Translations under genes and position numbers: made by a program | In this document: positions 27,701-40,541 of the stretch, piece after piece | How positions within the stretch are numbered: position 1 is the stretch's first letter | Layout: every line of letters starts with the position of its first letter | From: Litoditis marina | Taxonomy: Eukaryota > Nematoda > Chromadorea > Rhabditida > Rhabditidae | Assembly (NCBI GenBank): GCA_964036275.1 | Contig: CAXIWQ010000361.1 | Span: forward strand, 1 to 64,000 | Reading direction: 5' to 3' | Length of the DNA stretch: 64,000 nucleotides | Notes under the pieces: generated by a model | Seen by the model: only the letters and a program-made list of their open reading frames with translations | The model's database searches: none | Told to the model about the DNA's origin: nothing

Positions 27701-30700
27701 AACCGTTTATTACTTCTAAAGATATCGCCCAAAGCGCATCTCATTCGTATGCCCATGAGAGGTGAGGTTAAGCAAGAAGTTTTTAGACCCTAACTTTGTT
27801 TCTGATAAATGAAATTGTCTGAAAGTTACAAACAATTACCAATTTTGTTAACTCTCTAACATATACAAAAATCAGGCCAAACCGTTTATTACTTCTAAAG
27901 ATATCGCCCAAAGCGCATCTCATTCGTATGCCCATGAGAGGTGAGGTTAAGCAAGAAGTTTTTAGACCCTAACTTTGTTTCTGATAAATGAAATTGTCTG
28001 AAAGTTACAAACAATTACCAACCTTGTTAACTCTCTAACATATACAAAAATCAGGCCAAACCGTTTATTACTTCTAAAGATATCGCCCAAAGCGCATCTC
28101 ATTCGTATGCCCATGAGAGGTGAGGTTAAGCAAGAAGTTTTTAGACCCTAACTTTGTTTCTGATGAATGAAATTGTCTGAAAGTTACAGACTATTACCAA
28201 CCTTGTTAATTCTCTAACATATACAAACATCAGGCCAAACCGTTTATTACTTCTAAAGATATCGCCCAAAGCGCATCTCATTCGTATGCCCATGAGAGGT
28301 GAGGTTAAGCAAGAAGTTTTTAGACCCTAACTTTGTTTCTGATAAATGAAATTGTCTGAAAGTTACAGACTATTACCAACCTTGTTAATTCTCTAACATA
28401 TACAAAAATCAGGCCAAACCGTTTATTACTTCTAAAGATATCGCCCAAAGCGCATCTCATTCGTATGCCCATGAGAGGTGAGGTTAAGCAAGAAGTTTTT
28501 AGACCCTAACTTTGTTTCTGATAAATGAAATGGTCTGAAAGTTACAGACAATTACCAACCTTGTTAACTCTCTAACATATACAACAATCAGGCCAAACCG
28601 TTTATTACTTCTAAAGATATCGCCCAAAGCGCATCTCATTCGTATGCCCATGAGAGGTGAGGTTAAGCAAGAAGTTTTTAGACCCTAACTTTGTTTCTGA
28701 TAAATGAAATTGTCTGAAAGTTACAAACAATTACCAATTTTGTTAACTCTCTAACATATACAAAAATCAGGCCAAACCGTTTATTACTTCTAAAGATATC
28801 GCCCAAAGCGCATCTCATTCGTATGCCCATGAGAGGTGAGGTTAAGCAAGAAGTTTTTAGACCCTAACTTTGTTTCTGATAAATGAAATTGTCTGAAAGT
28901 TACAAACAATTACCAACCTTGTTAACTCTCTAACATATACAAAAATCAGGCCAAACCGTTTATTACTTCTAAAGATATCGCCCAAAGCGCATCTCATTCG
29001 TATGCCCATGAGAGGTGAGGTAAAGCAAGAAGTTTTTAGACCCTAACTTTGTTTCTGATGAATGAAATTGTCTGAAAGTTACAAACAATTACCAACCTTG
29101 TTAACTCTCTAACATATACAAAAATCAGGTTAAACCGTTTATTACTTCTAAAGATATCGCCCAAAGCGCATCTCATTCGTATGCCCATGAGAGGTGAGGT
29201 TAAGCAAGAAGTTTTTAGACCCTAACTTTGTTTCTGATAAATGAAATTGTCTGAAAGTTACAGACTATTACCAACCTTGTTAACTCTCTAACATATACAA
29301 AAATCAGGTTAAACCGTTTATTACTTCTAAAGATATCGCCCAAAGCGCATCTCATTCGTATGCCCATGAGAGGTGAGGTTAAGCAAGAAGTTTTTAGACC
29401 CTAACTTTGTTTCTGATAAATGAAATTGTCTGAAAGTTACAAACAATTACCAACCTTGTTAACTCTCTAACATATACAAAAATCAGGCCAAACCGTTTAT
29501 TACTTCTAAAGATATCGCCCAAAGCGCATCTCATTCGTATGCCCATGAGAGGTGAGGTAAAGCAAGAAGTTTTTAGACCCTAACTTTGTTTCTGATGAAT
29601 GAAATGGTCTGAAAGTTACAGACTATTACCAACTTTGTTAACTCTCTAACATACACAAAAATCAGGCCAAACCGTTTATTACTTCTAAAGATATCGCCCA
29701 AAGCGCATCTCATTCGTATGCCCATGAGAGGTGAGGTTAAGCAAGAAGTTTTTAGACCCTAACTTTGTTTCTGATAAATGAAATTGTCTGAAAGTTACAG
29801 ACTATTACCAACCTTGTTAACTCTCTAAAATATACAAAAATCAGGCCAAACCGTTTATTACTTCTGAAGATATCGCCCAAAGCGCATCTCATTCGTATGC
29901 CCATGAGAGGTGAGGTTAAGCAAGAAGTTTTTAGACCCTAACTTTGTTTCTGATAAATGAAATTGTCTGAAAGTTACAAACAATTACCAACCTTGTTAAC
30001 TCTCTAACATATACAAAAATCAGGTTAAACCGTTTATTACTTCTAAAGATATCGCCCAAAGCGCATCTCATTCGTATGCCCATGAGAGGTGAGGTTAAGC
30101 AAGAAGTTTTTAGACCCTAACTTTGTTTCTGATAAATGAAATTGTCTGAAAGTTACAGACTATTATTAACCTTGTTAATTCTCTAACATATACAAAAATC
30201 AGGCCAAACCGTTTATTACTTCTAAAGATGTCGCCCAAAGCGCATCTCATTTGTATGCCCATGAGAGGTGAGGTTAAGCAAGAAGTTTTTAGACCCTAAC
30301 TTTGTTTCTGATAAATGAAATTGTCTGAAAGTTACAAACAATTACCAACCTTGTTAACTCTCTAACATATACAAAAATCAGGTTAAACCGTTTATTACTT
30401 CTAAAGATATCGCCCAAAGCGCATCTCATTCGTATGCCCATGAGAGGTGAGGTTAAGCAAGAAGTTTTTAGACCCTAACTTTGTTTCTGATAAATGAAAT
30501 TGTCTGAAAGTTACAGACTATTATTAACCTTGTTAATTCTCTAACATATACAAAAATCAGGCCAAACCGTTTATTACTTCTGAAGATATCGCCCAAAGCG
30601 CATCTCATTCGTATGCCCATGAGAGGTGAGGTTAAGCAAGAAGTTTTTAGACCCTAACTTTGTTTCTGATAAATGAAATTGTCTGAAAGTTACAGACTAT

Positions 30701-31731
30701 TATTAACCTTGTTAATTCTCTAACATATACAAAAATCAGGCCAAACCGTTTATTACTTCTAAAGATGTCGCCCAAAGCGCATCTCATTTGTATGCCCATG
30801 AGAGGTGAGGTTAAGCAAGAAGTTTTTAGACCCTAACTTTGTTTCTGATAAATGAAATTGTCTGAAAGTTACAGACTATCATCAACCTTGTTAACTCTCT
30901 AACATATACAAAAATCAGGCCAAACCGTTTATTACTTCTAAACATATCGCCCAAAGCGCATCTCATTCGTATGCTCATGAGAGGTGAGGTTAAGCAAGAA
31001 GTTTTTAGACCCTAACTTTGTTTCTGATAAATGAAATTGTCTGAAAGTTACAAACAATTACCAACCTTGTTAACTCTCTAACATATACAAAAATCAGGCC
31101 AAACCGTTTATTACTTCTAAAGATATCGCCCAAAGCGCATCTCATTCGTATGCCCATGAGAGGTGAGGTAAAGCAAGAAGTTTTTAGACCCTAACTTTGT
31201 TTCTGATGAATGAAATGGTCTGAAAGTTACAGACTATTACCAACCTTGTTAACTCTCTAACATACACAAAAATCAGGCCAAACCGTTTATTACTTCTAAA
31301 GATATCGCCCAAAGCGCATCTCATTCGTATGCCCATGAGAGGTGAGGTTAAGCAAGAAGTTTTTAGACCCTAACTTTGTTTCTGATAAATGAAATTGTCT
31401 GAAAGTTACAGACTATTACCAACCTTGTTAACTCTCTAAAATATACAAAAATCAGGCCAAACCGTTTATTACTTCTGAAGATATCGCCCAAAGCGCATCT
31501 CATTCGTATGCCCATGAGAGGTGAGGTTAAGCAAGAAGTTTTTAGACCCTAACTTTGTTTCTGATAAATGAAATTGTCTGAAAGTTACAAACAATTACCA
31601 ACCTTGTTAACTCTCTAACATATACAAAAATCAGGTTAAACCGTTTATTACTTCTAAAGATATCGCCCAAAGCGCATCTCATTCGTATGCCCATGAGAGG
31701 TGAGGTTAAGCAAGAAGTTTTTAGACCCTAA
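24750..31731. repeat. Array A HOR, 39-monomer version
   Basis: 6,982 bp = 39 monomers. The first eight monomers match the 26-monomer HOR up to the AAACATCAGG variant near 26078. Then about 15 additional monomers follow, built from repeats of the same local series (ACAGACAATT, CAATTTTG, AAACATCAGG, and a private CAACAATCAGG variant near 26972 and 28582). The last 16 monomers match the tail of the 28-monomer block. It looks like a hybrid made by unequal exchange within the HOR. Confidence 0.75.
26202..26226. repeat. Perfect 9-bp hairpin in variable part of monomer (representative)
   Basis: AATTGTCTG (26202-26210), loop AAAGTTA (26211-26217), CAGACAATT (26218-26226). The same perfect form recurs at 37839-37863. 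Other monomer types keep 8 of 9 pairs despite changed bases: AATTGTCTG with CAAACAATT, AATTGTCTG with CAGACTATT, AATGGTCTG with CAGACTATT or CAGACAATT, and AATTGTCTG with CACACAATT (~42864). The loop is nearly always AAAGTTA. Confidence 0.6.
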
Positions 31732-34700
31732 CTTTTGTTTCTGATAAATGAAATTGTCTGAAAGTTACAGACTATTATTAACCTTGTTAATTCTCTAACA
31801 TATACAAAAATCAGGCCAAACCGTTTATTACTTCTAAAGATATCGCCCAAAGCGCATCTCATTCGTATGCTCATGAGAGGTGAGGTTAAGCAAGAAGTTT
31901 TTAGACCCTAACTTTGTTTCTGATAAATGAAATTGTCTGAAAGTTACAAACAATTACCAACCTTGTTAACTCTCTAACATATACAAAAATCAGGCCAAAC
32001 CGTTTATTACTTCTAAAGATATCGCCCAAAGCGCATCTCATTCGTATGCCCATGAGAGGTGAGGTTAAGCAAGAAGTTTTTAGACCCTAACTTTGTTTCT
32101 GATAAATGAAATTGTCTGAAAGTTACAGACTATTACCAACCTTGTTAACTCTCTAACATATACAAAAATCAGGCCAAACCGTTTATTACTTCTAAAGATA
32201 TCGCCCAAAGCGCATCTCATTCGTATGCCCATGAGAGGTGAGGTTAAGCAAGAAGTTTTTAGACCCTAACTTTGTTTCTGATAAATGAAATTGTCTGAAA
32301 GTTACAGACTATTACCAACCTTGTTAATTCTCTAACATATACAAAAATCAGGCCAAACCGTTTATTACTTCTAAAGATATCGCCCAAAGCGCATCTCATT
32401 CGTATGCCCATGAGAGGTGAGGTTAAGCAAGAAGTTTTTAGACCCTAACTTTGTTTCTGATAAATGAAATGGTCTGAAAGTTACAGACAATTACCAACCT
32501 TGTTAACTCTCTAACATATACAAAAATCAGGCCAAACCGTTTATTACTTCTAAAGATATCGCCCAAAGCGCATCTCATTCGTATGCCCATGAGAGGTGAG
32601 GTTAAGCAAGAAGTTTTTAGACCCTAACTTTGTTTCTGATAAATGAAATTGTCTGAAAGTTACAAACAATTACCAATTTTGTTAACTCTCTAACATATAC
32701 AAAAATCAGGCCAAACCGTTTATTACTTCTAAAGATATCGCCCAAAGCGCATCTCATTCGTATGCCCATGAGAGGTGAGGTTAAGCAAGAAGTTTTTAGA
32801 CCCTAACTTTGTTTCTGATAAATGAAATTGTCTGAAAGTTACAAACAATTACCAACCTTGTTAACTCTCTAACATATACAAAAATCAGGCCAAACCGTTT
32901 ATTACTTCTAAAGATATCGCCCAAAGCGCATCTCATTCGTATGCCCATGAGAGGTGAGGTTAAGCAAGAAGTTTTTAGACCCTAACTTTGTTTCTGATGA
33001 ATGAAATTGTCTGAAAGTTACAGACTATTACCAACCTTGTTAATTCTCTAACATATACAAACATCAGGCCAAACCGTTTATTACTTCTAAAGATATCGCC
33101 CAAAGCGCATCTCATTCGTATGCCCATGAGAGGTGAGGTTAAGCAAGAAGTTTTTAGACCCTAACTTTGTTTCTGATAAATGAAATTGTCTGAAAGTTAC
33201 AAACAATTACCAACCTTGTTAACTCTCTAACATATACAAAAATCAGGCCAAACCGTTTATTACTTCTAAAGATATCGCCCAAAGCGCATCTCATTCGTAT
33301 GCCCATGAGAGGTGAGGTAAAGCAAGAAGTTTTTAGACCCTAACTTTGTTTCTGATGAATGAAATGGTCTGAAAGTTACAGACTATTACCAACTTTGTTA
33401 ACTCTCTAACATACACAAAAATCAGGCCAAACCGTTTATTACTTCTAAAGATATCGCCCAAAGCGCATCTCATTCGTATGCCCATGAGAGGTGAGGTTAA
33501 GCAAGAAGTTTTTAGACCCTAACTTTGTTTCTGATAAATGAAATTGTCTGAAAGTTACAGACTATTACCAACCTTGTTAACTCTCTAAAATATACAAAAA
33601 TCAGGCCAAACCGTTTATTACTTCTGAAGATATCGCCCAAAGCGCATCTCATTCGTATGCCCATGAGAGGTGAGGTTAAGCAAGAAGTTTTTAGACCCTA
33701 ACTTTGTTTCTGATAAATGAAATTGTCTGAAAGTTACAAACAATTACCAACCTTGTTAACTCTCTAACATATACAAAAATCAGGTTAAACCGTTTATTAC
33801 TTCTAAAGATATCGCCCAAAGCGCATCTCATTCGTATGCCCATGAGAGGTGAGGTTAAGCAAGAAGTTTTTAGACCCTAACTTTGTTTCTGATAAATGAA
33901 ATTGTCTGAAAGTTACAGACTATTACCAACCTTGTTAACTCTCTAACATATACAAAAATCAGGTTAAACCGTTTATTACTTCTAAAGATATCGCCCAAAG
34001 CGCATCTCATTCGTATGCCCATGAGAGGTGAGGTTAAGCAAGAAGTTTTTAGACCCTAACTTTGTTTCTGATAAATGAAATTGTCTGAAAGTTACAAACA
34101 ATTACCAACCTTGTTAACTCTCTAACATATACAAAAATCAGGCCAAACCGTTTATTACTTCTAAAGATATCGCCCAAAGCGCATCTCATTCGTATGCCCA
34201 TGAGAGGTGAGGTAAAGCAAGAAGTTTTTAGACCCTAACTTTGTTTCTGATGAATGAAATGGTCTGAAAGTTACAGACTATTACCAACTTTGTTAACTCT
34301 CTAACATACACAAAAATCAGGCCAAACCGTTTATTACTTCTAAAGATATCGCCCAAAGCGCATCTCATTCGTATGCCCATGAGAGGTGAGGTTAAGCAAG
34401 AAGTTTTTAGACCCTAACTTTGTTTCTGATAAATGAAATTGTCTGAAAGTTACAGACTATTACCAACCTTGTTAACTCTCTAAAATATACAAAAATCAGG
34501 CCAAACCGTTTATTACTTCTGAAGATATCGCCCAAAGCGCATCTCATTCGTATGCCCATGAGAGGTGAGGTTAAGCAAGAAGTTTTTAGACCCTAACTTT
34601 GTTTCTGATAAATGAAATTGTCTGAAAGTTACAAACAATTACCAACCTTGTTAACTCTCTAACATATACAAAAATCAGGTTAAACCGTTTATTACTTCTA

Positions 34701-37700
34701 AAGATATCGCCCAAAGCGCATCTCATTCGTATGCCCATGAGAGGTGAGGTTAAGCAAGAAGTTTTTAGACCCTAACTTTGTTTCTGATAAATGAAATTGT
34801 CTGAAAGTTACAGACTATTATTAACCTTGTTAATTCTCTAACATATACAAAAATCAGGCCAAACCGTTTATTACTTCTAAAGATGTCGCCCAAAGCGCAT
34901 CTCATTTGTATGCCCATGAGAGGTGAGGTTAAGCAAGAAGTTTTTAGACCCTAACTTTGTTTCTGATAAATGAAATTGTCTGAAAGTTACAAACAATTAC
35001 CAACCTTGTTAACTCTCTAACATATACAAAAATCAGGTTAAACCGTTTATTACTTCTAAAGATATCGCCCAAAGCGCATCTCATTCGTATGCCCATGAGA
35101 GGTGAGGTTAAGCAAGAAGTTTTTAGACCCTAACTTTGTTTCTGATAAATGAAATTGTCTGAAAGTTACAGACTATTATTAACCTTGTTAATTCTCTAAC
35201 ATATACAAAAATCAGGCCAAACCGTTTATTACTTCTGAAGATATCGCCCAAAGCGCATCTCATTCGTATGCCCATGAGAGGTGAGGTTAAGCAAGAAGTT
35301 TTTAGACCCTAACTTTGTTTCTGATAAATGAAATTGTCTGAAAGTTACAGACTATTATTAACCTTGTTAATTCTCTAACATATACAAAAATCAGGCCAAA
35401 CCGTTTATTACTTCTAAAGATGTCGCCCAAAGCGCATCTCATTTGTATGCCCATGAGAGGTGAGGTTAAGCAAGAAGTTTTTAGACCCTAACTTTGTTTC
35501 TGATAAATGAAATTGTCTGAAAGTTACAGACTATCATCAACCTTGTTAACTCTCTAACATATACAAAAATCAGGCCAAACCGTTTATTACTTCTAAACAT
35601 ATCGCCCAAAGCGCATCTCATTCGTATGCTCATGAGAGGTGAGGTTAAGCAAGAAGTTTTTAGACCCTAACTTTGTTTCTGATAAATGAAATTGTCTGAA
35701 AGTTACAAACAATTACCAACCTTGTTAACTCTCTAACATATACAAAAATCAGGCCAAACCGTTTATTACTTCTAAAGATATCGCCCAAAGCGCATCTCAT
35801 TCGTATGCCCATGAGAGGTGAGGTAAAGCAAGAAGTTTTTAGACCCTAACTTTGTTTCTGATGAATGAAATGGTCTGAAAGTTACAGACTATTACCAACC
35901 TTGTTAACTCTCTAACATACACAAAAATCAGGCCAAACCGTTTATTACTTCTAAAGATATCGCCCAAAGCGCATCTCATTCGTATGCCCATGAGAGGTGA
36001 GGTTAAGCAAGAAGTTTTTAGACCCTAACTTTGTTTCTGATAAATGAAATTGTCTGAAAGTTACAGACTATTACCAACCTTGTTAACTCTCTAAAATATA
36101 CAAAAATCAGGCCAAACCGTTTATTACTTCTGAAGATATCGCCCAAAGCGCATCTCATTCGTATGCCCATGAGAGGTGAGGTTAAGCAAGAAGTTTTTAG
36201 ACCCTAACTTTGTTTCTGATAAATGAAATTGTCTGAAAGTTACAAACAATTACCAACCTTGTTAACTCTCTAACATATACAAAAATCAGGTTAAACCGTT
36301 TATTACTTCTAAAGATATCGCCCAAAGCGCATCTCATTCGTATGCCCATGAGAGGTGAGGTTAAGCAAGAAGTTTTTAGACCCTAACTTTTGTTTCTGAT
36401 AAATGAAATTGTCTGAAAGTTACAGACTATTATTAACCTTGTTAATTCTCTAACATATACAAAAATCAGGCCAAACCGTTTATTACTTCTAAAGATATCG
36501 CCCAAAGCGCATCTCATTCGTATGCTCATGAGAGGTGAGGTTAAGCAAGAAGTTTTTAGACCCTAACTTTGTTTCTGATAAATGAAATTGTCTGAAAGTT
36601 ACAAACAATTACCAACCTTGTTAACTCTCTAACATATACAAAAATCAGGCCAAACCGTTTATTACTTCTAAAGATATCGCCCAAAGCGCATCTCATTCGT
36701 ATGCCCATGAGAGGTGAGGTTAAGCAAGAAGTTTTTAGACCCTAACTTTGTTTCTGATAAATGAAATTGTCTGAAAGTTACAGACTATTACCAACCTTGT
36801 TAACTCTCTAACATATACAAAAATCAGGCCAAACCGTTTATTACTTCTAAAGATATCGCCCAAAGCGCATCTCATTCGTATGCCCATGAGAGGTGAGGTT
36901 AAGCAAGAAGTTTTTAGACCCTAACTTTGTTTCTGATAAATGAAATTGTCTGAAAGTTACAGACTATTACCAACCTTGTTAATTCTCTAACATATACAAA
37001 AATCAGGCCAAACCGTTTATTACTTCTAAAGATATCGCCCAAAGCGCATCTCATTCGTATGCCCATGAGAGGTGAGGTTAAGCAAGAAGTTTTTAGACCC
37101 TAACTTTGTTTCTGATAAATGAAATGGTCTGAAAGTTACAGACAATTACCAACCTTGTTAACTCTCTAACATATACAAAAATCAGGCCAAACCGTTTATT
37201 ACTTCTAAAGATATCGCCCAAAGCGCATCTCATTCGTATGCCCATGAGAGGTGAGGTTAAGCAAGAAGTTTTTAGACCCTAACTTTGTTTCTGATAAATG
37301 AAATTGTCTGAAAGTTACAAACAATTACCAATTTTGTTAACTCTCTAACATATACAAAAATCAGGCCAAACCGTTTATTACTTCTAAAGATATCGCCCAA
37401 AGCGCATCTCATTCGTATGCCCATGAGAGGTGAGGTTAAGCAAGAAGTTTTTAGACCCTAACTTTGTTTCTGATAAATGAAATTGTCTGAAAGTTACAAA
37501 CAATTACCAACCTTGTTAACTCTCTAACATATACAAAAATCAGGCCAAACCGTTTATTACTTCTAAAGATATCGCCCAAAGCGCATCTCATTCGTATGCC
37601 CATGAGAGGTGAGGTTAAGCAAGAAGTTTTTAGACCCTAACTTTGTTTCTGATGAATGAAATTGTCTGAAAGTTACAGACTATTACCAACCTTGTTAATT

Positions 37701-40410
37701 CTCTAACATATACAAACATCAGGCCAAACCGTTTATTACTTCTAAAGATATCGCCCAAAGCGCATCTCATTCGTATGCCCATGAGAGGTGAGGTTAAGCA
37801 AGAAGTTTTTAGACCCTAACTTTGTTTCTGATAAATGAAATTGTCTGAAAGTTACAGACAATTACCAATTTTGTTAACTCTCTAACATATACAAAAATCA
37901 GGCCAAACCGTTTATTACTTCTAAAGATATCGCCCAAAGCGCATCTCATTCGTATGCCCATGAGAGGTGAGGTTAAGCAAGAAGTTTTTAGACCCTAACT
38001 TTGTTTCTGATAAATGAAATTGTCTGAAAGTTACAAACAATTACCAACCTTGTTAACTCTCTAACATATACAAAAATCAGGCCAAACCGTTTATTACTTC
38101 TAAAGATATCGCCCAAAGCGCATCTCATTCGTATGCCCATGAGAGGTGAGGTTAAGCAAGAAGTTTTTAGACCCTAACTTTGTTTCTGATGAATGAAATT
38201 GTCTGAAAGTTACAGACTATTACCAACCTTGTTAATTCTCTAACATATACAAACATCAGGCCAAACCGTTTATTACTTCTAAAGATATCGCCCAAAGCGC
38301 ATCTCATTCGTATGCCCATGAGAGGTGAGGTTAAGCAAGAAGTTTTTAGACCCTAACTTTGTTTCTGATAAATGAAATTGTCTGAAAGTTACAGACTATT
38401 ACCAACCTTGTTAATTCTCTAACATATACAAAAATCAGGCCAAACCGTTTATTACTTCTAAAGATATCGCCCAAAGCGCATCTCATTCGTATGCCCATGA
38501 GAGGTGAGGTTAAGCAAGAAGTTTTTAGACCCTAACTTTGTTTCTGATAAATGAAATGGTCTGAAAGTTACAGACAATTACCAACCTTGTTAACTCTCTA
38601 ACATATACAACAATCAGGCCAAACCGTTTATTACTTCTAAAGATATCGCCCAAAGCGCATCTCATTCGTATGCCCATGAGAGGTGAGGTTAAGCAAGAAG
38701 TTTTTAGACCCTAACTTTGTTTCTGATAAATGAAATTGTCTGAAAGTTACAAACAATTACCAATTTTGTTAACTCTCTAACATATACAAAAATCAGGCCA
38801 AACCGTTTATTACTTCTAAAGATATCGCCCAAAGCGCATCTCATTCGTATGCCCATGAGAGGTGAGGTTAAGCAAGAAGTTTTTAGACCCTAACTTTGTT
38901 TCTGATAAATGAAATTGTCTGAAAGTTACAGACTATTACCAACCTTGTTAACTCTCTAACATATACAAAAATCAGGCCAAACCGTTTATTACTTCTAAAG
39001 ATATCGCCCAAAGCGCATCTCATTCGTATGCCCATGAGAGGTGAGGTTAAGCAAGAAGTTTTTAGACCCTAACTTTGTTTCTGATAAATGAAATTGTCTG
39101 AAAGTTACAGACTATTACCAACCTTGTTAATTCTCTAACATATACAAAAATCAGGCCAAACCGTTTATTACTTCTAAAGATATCGCCCAAAGCGCATCTC
39201 ATTCGTATGCCCATGAGAGGTGAGGTTAAGCAAGAAGTTTTTAGACCCTAACTTTGTTTCTGATAAATGAAATGGTCTGAAAGTTACAGACAATTACCAA
39301 CCTTGTTAACTCTCTAACATATACAAAAATCAGGCCAAACCGTTTATTACTTCTAAAGATATCGCCCAAAGCGCATCTCATTCGTATGCCCATGAGAGGT
39401 GAGGTTAAGCAAGAAGTTTTTAGACCCTAACTTTGTTTCTGATAAATGAAATTGTCTGAAAGTTACAAACAATTACCAATTTTGTTAACTCTCTAACATA
39501 TACAAAAATCAGGCCAAACCGTTTATTACTTCTAAAGATATCGCCCAAAGCGCATCTCATTCGTATGCCCATGAGAGGTGAGGTTAAGCAAGAAGTTTTT
39601 AGACCCTAACTTTGTTTCTGATAAATGAAATTGTCTGAAAGTTACAAACAATTACCAACCTTGTTAACTCTCTAACATATACAAAAATCAGGCCAAACCG
39701 TTTATTACTTCTAAAGATATCGCCCAAAGCGCATCTCATTCGTATGCCCATGAGAGGTGAGGTTAAGCAAGAAGTTTTTAGACCCTAACTTTGTTTCTGA
39801 TGAATGAAATTGTCTGAAAGTTACAGACTATTACCAACCTTGTTAATTCTCTAACATATACAAACATCAGGCCAAACCGTTTATTACTTCTAAAGATATC
39901 GCCCAAAGCGCATCTCATTCGTATGCCCATGAGAGGTGAGGTTAAGCAAGAAGTTTTTAGACCCTAACTTTGTTTCTGATAAATGAAATTGTCTGAAAGT
40001 TACAGACTATTACCAACCTTGTTAATTCTCTAACATATACAAAAATCAGGCCAAACCGTTTATTACTTCTAAAGATATCGCCCAAAGCGCATCTCATTCG
40101 TATGCCCATGAGAGGTGAGGTTAAGCAAGAAGTTTTTAGACCCTAACTTTGTTTCTGATAAATGAAATGGTCTGAAAGTTACAGACAATTACCAACCTTG
40201 TTAACTCTCTAACATATACAACAATCAGGCCAAACCGTTTATTACTTCTAAAGATATCGCCCAAAGCGCATCTCATTCGTATGCCCATGAGAGGTGAGGT
40301 TAAGCAAGAAGTTTTTAGACCCTAACTTTGTTTCTGATAAATGAAATTGTCTGAAAGTTACAAACAATTACCAATTTTGTTAACTCTCTAACATATACAA
40401 AAATCAGGCC
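28774..40410. repeat. 65-monomer unit of array A, copy 2 (~11.64 kb)
   Basis: Tandem copy of 17138-28773. Similarity to the downstream register continues to 40541, so the exchange point lies somewhere in the 131 bases 28774-28904. This is what unequal crossing-over between two in-register monomers would leave. Confidence 0.8.
31732..36386. repeat. Array A 26-monomer HOR (4,655 bp), copy 2
   Basis: Same length and same landmark order as 20095-24749, offset by 11,637 bp. It belongs to the second copy of the 65-monomer unit. I saw no difference at the markers compared. Confidence 0.8.
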
Positions 40411-40541
40411 AAACCGTTTATTACTTCTAAAGATATCGCCCAAAGCGCATCTCATTCGTATGCCCATGAGAGGTGAGGTTAAGCAAGAAGTTTTTAGACC
40501 CTAACTTTGTTTCTGATAAATGAAATTGTCTGAAAGTTACA
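36387..40541. repeat. Array A HOR, third-type block, truncated
   Basis: Repeats the first ~23 monomers of 24750-31731, including the private CAACAATCAGG variants (near 38609 and 40219). It departs at 40542, where ACAGACTATCATC replaces ACAAACAATTACC at the equivalent place (28905). It marks the right end of the long near-identical repeat. Confidence 0.75.

Larger units (their letters stand above)
17138..28773. repeat. 65-monomer unit of array A, copy 1 (~11.64 kb)
   Basis: Every marker compared in this segment recurs 11,636-11,637 bases later: GATGAATGAAATTG 17421/29057, four-T 20095/31732 and 24750/36387, CAACAATCAGG 26972/38609, ACAGACAATT with CAATTTTG near 26217/37854. The one difference noticed is a missing A near 17854. 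Homology starts just after the GGTT/GGCC mismatch at 17136-17137 against 28772-28773. Confidence 0.8.
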
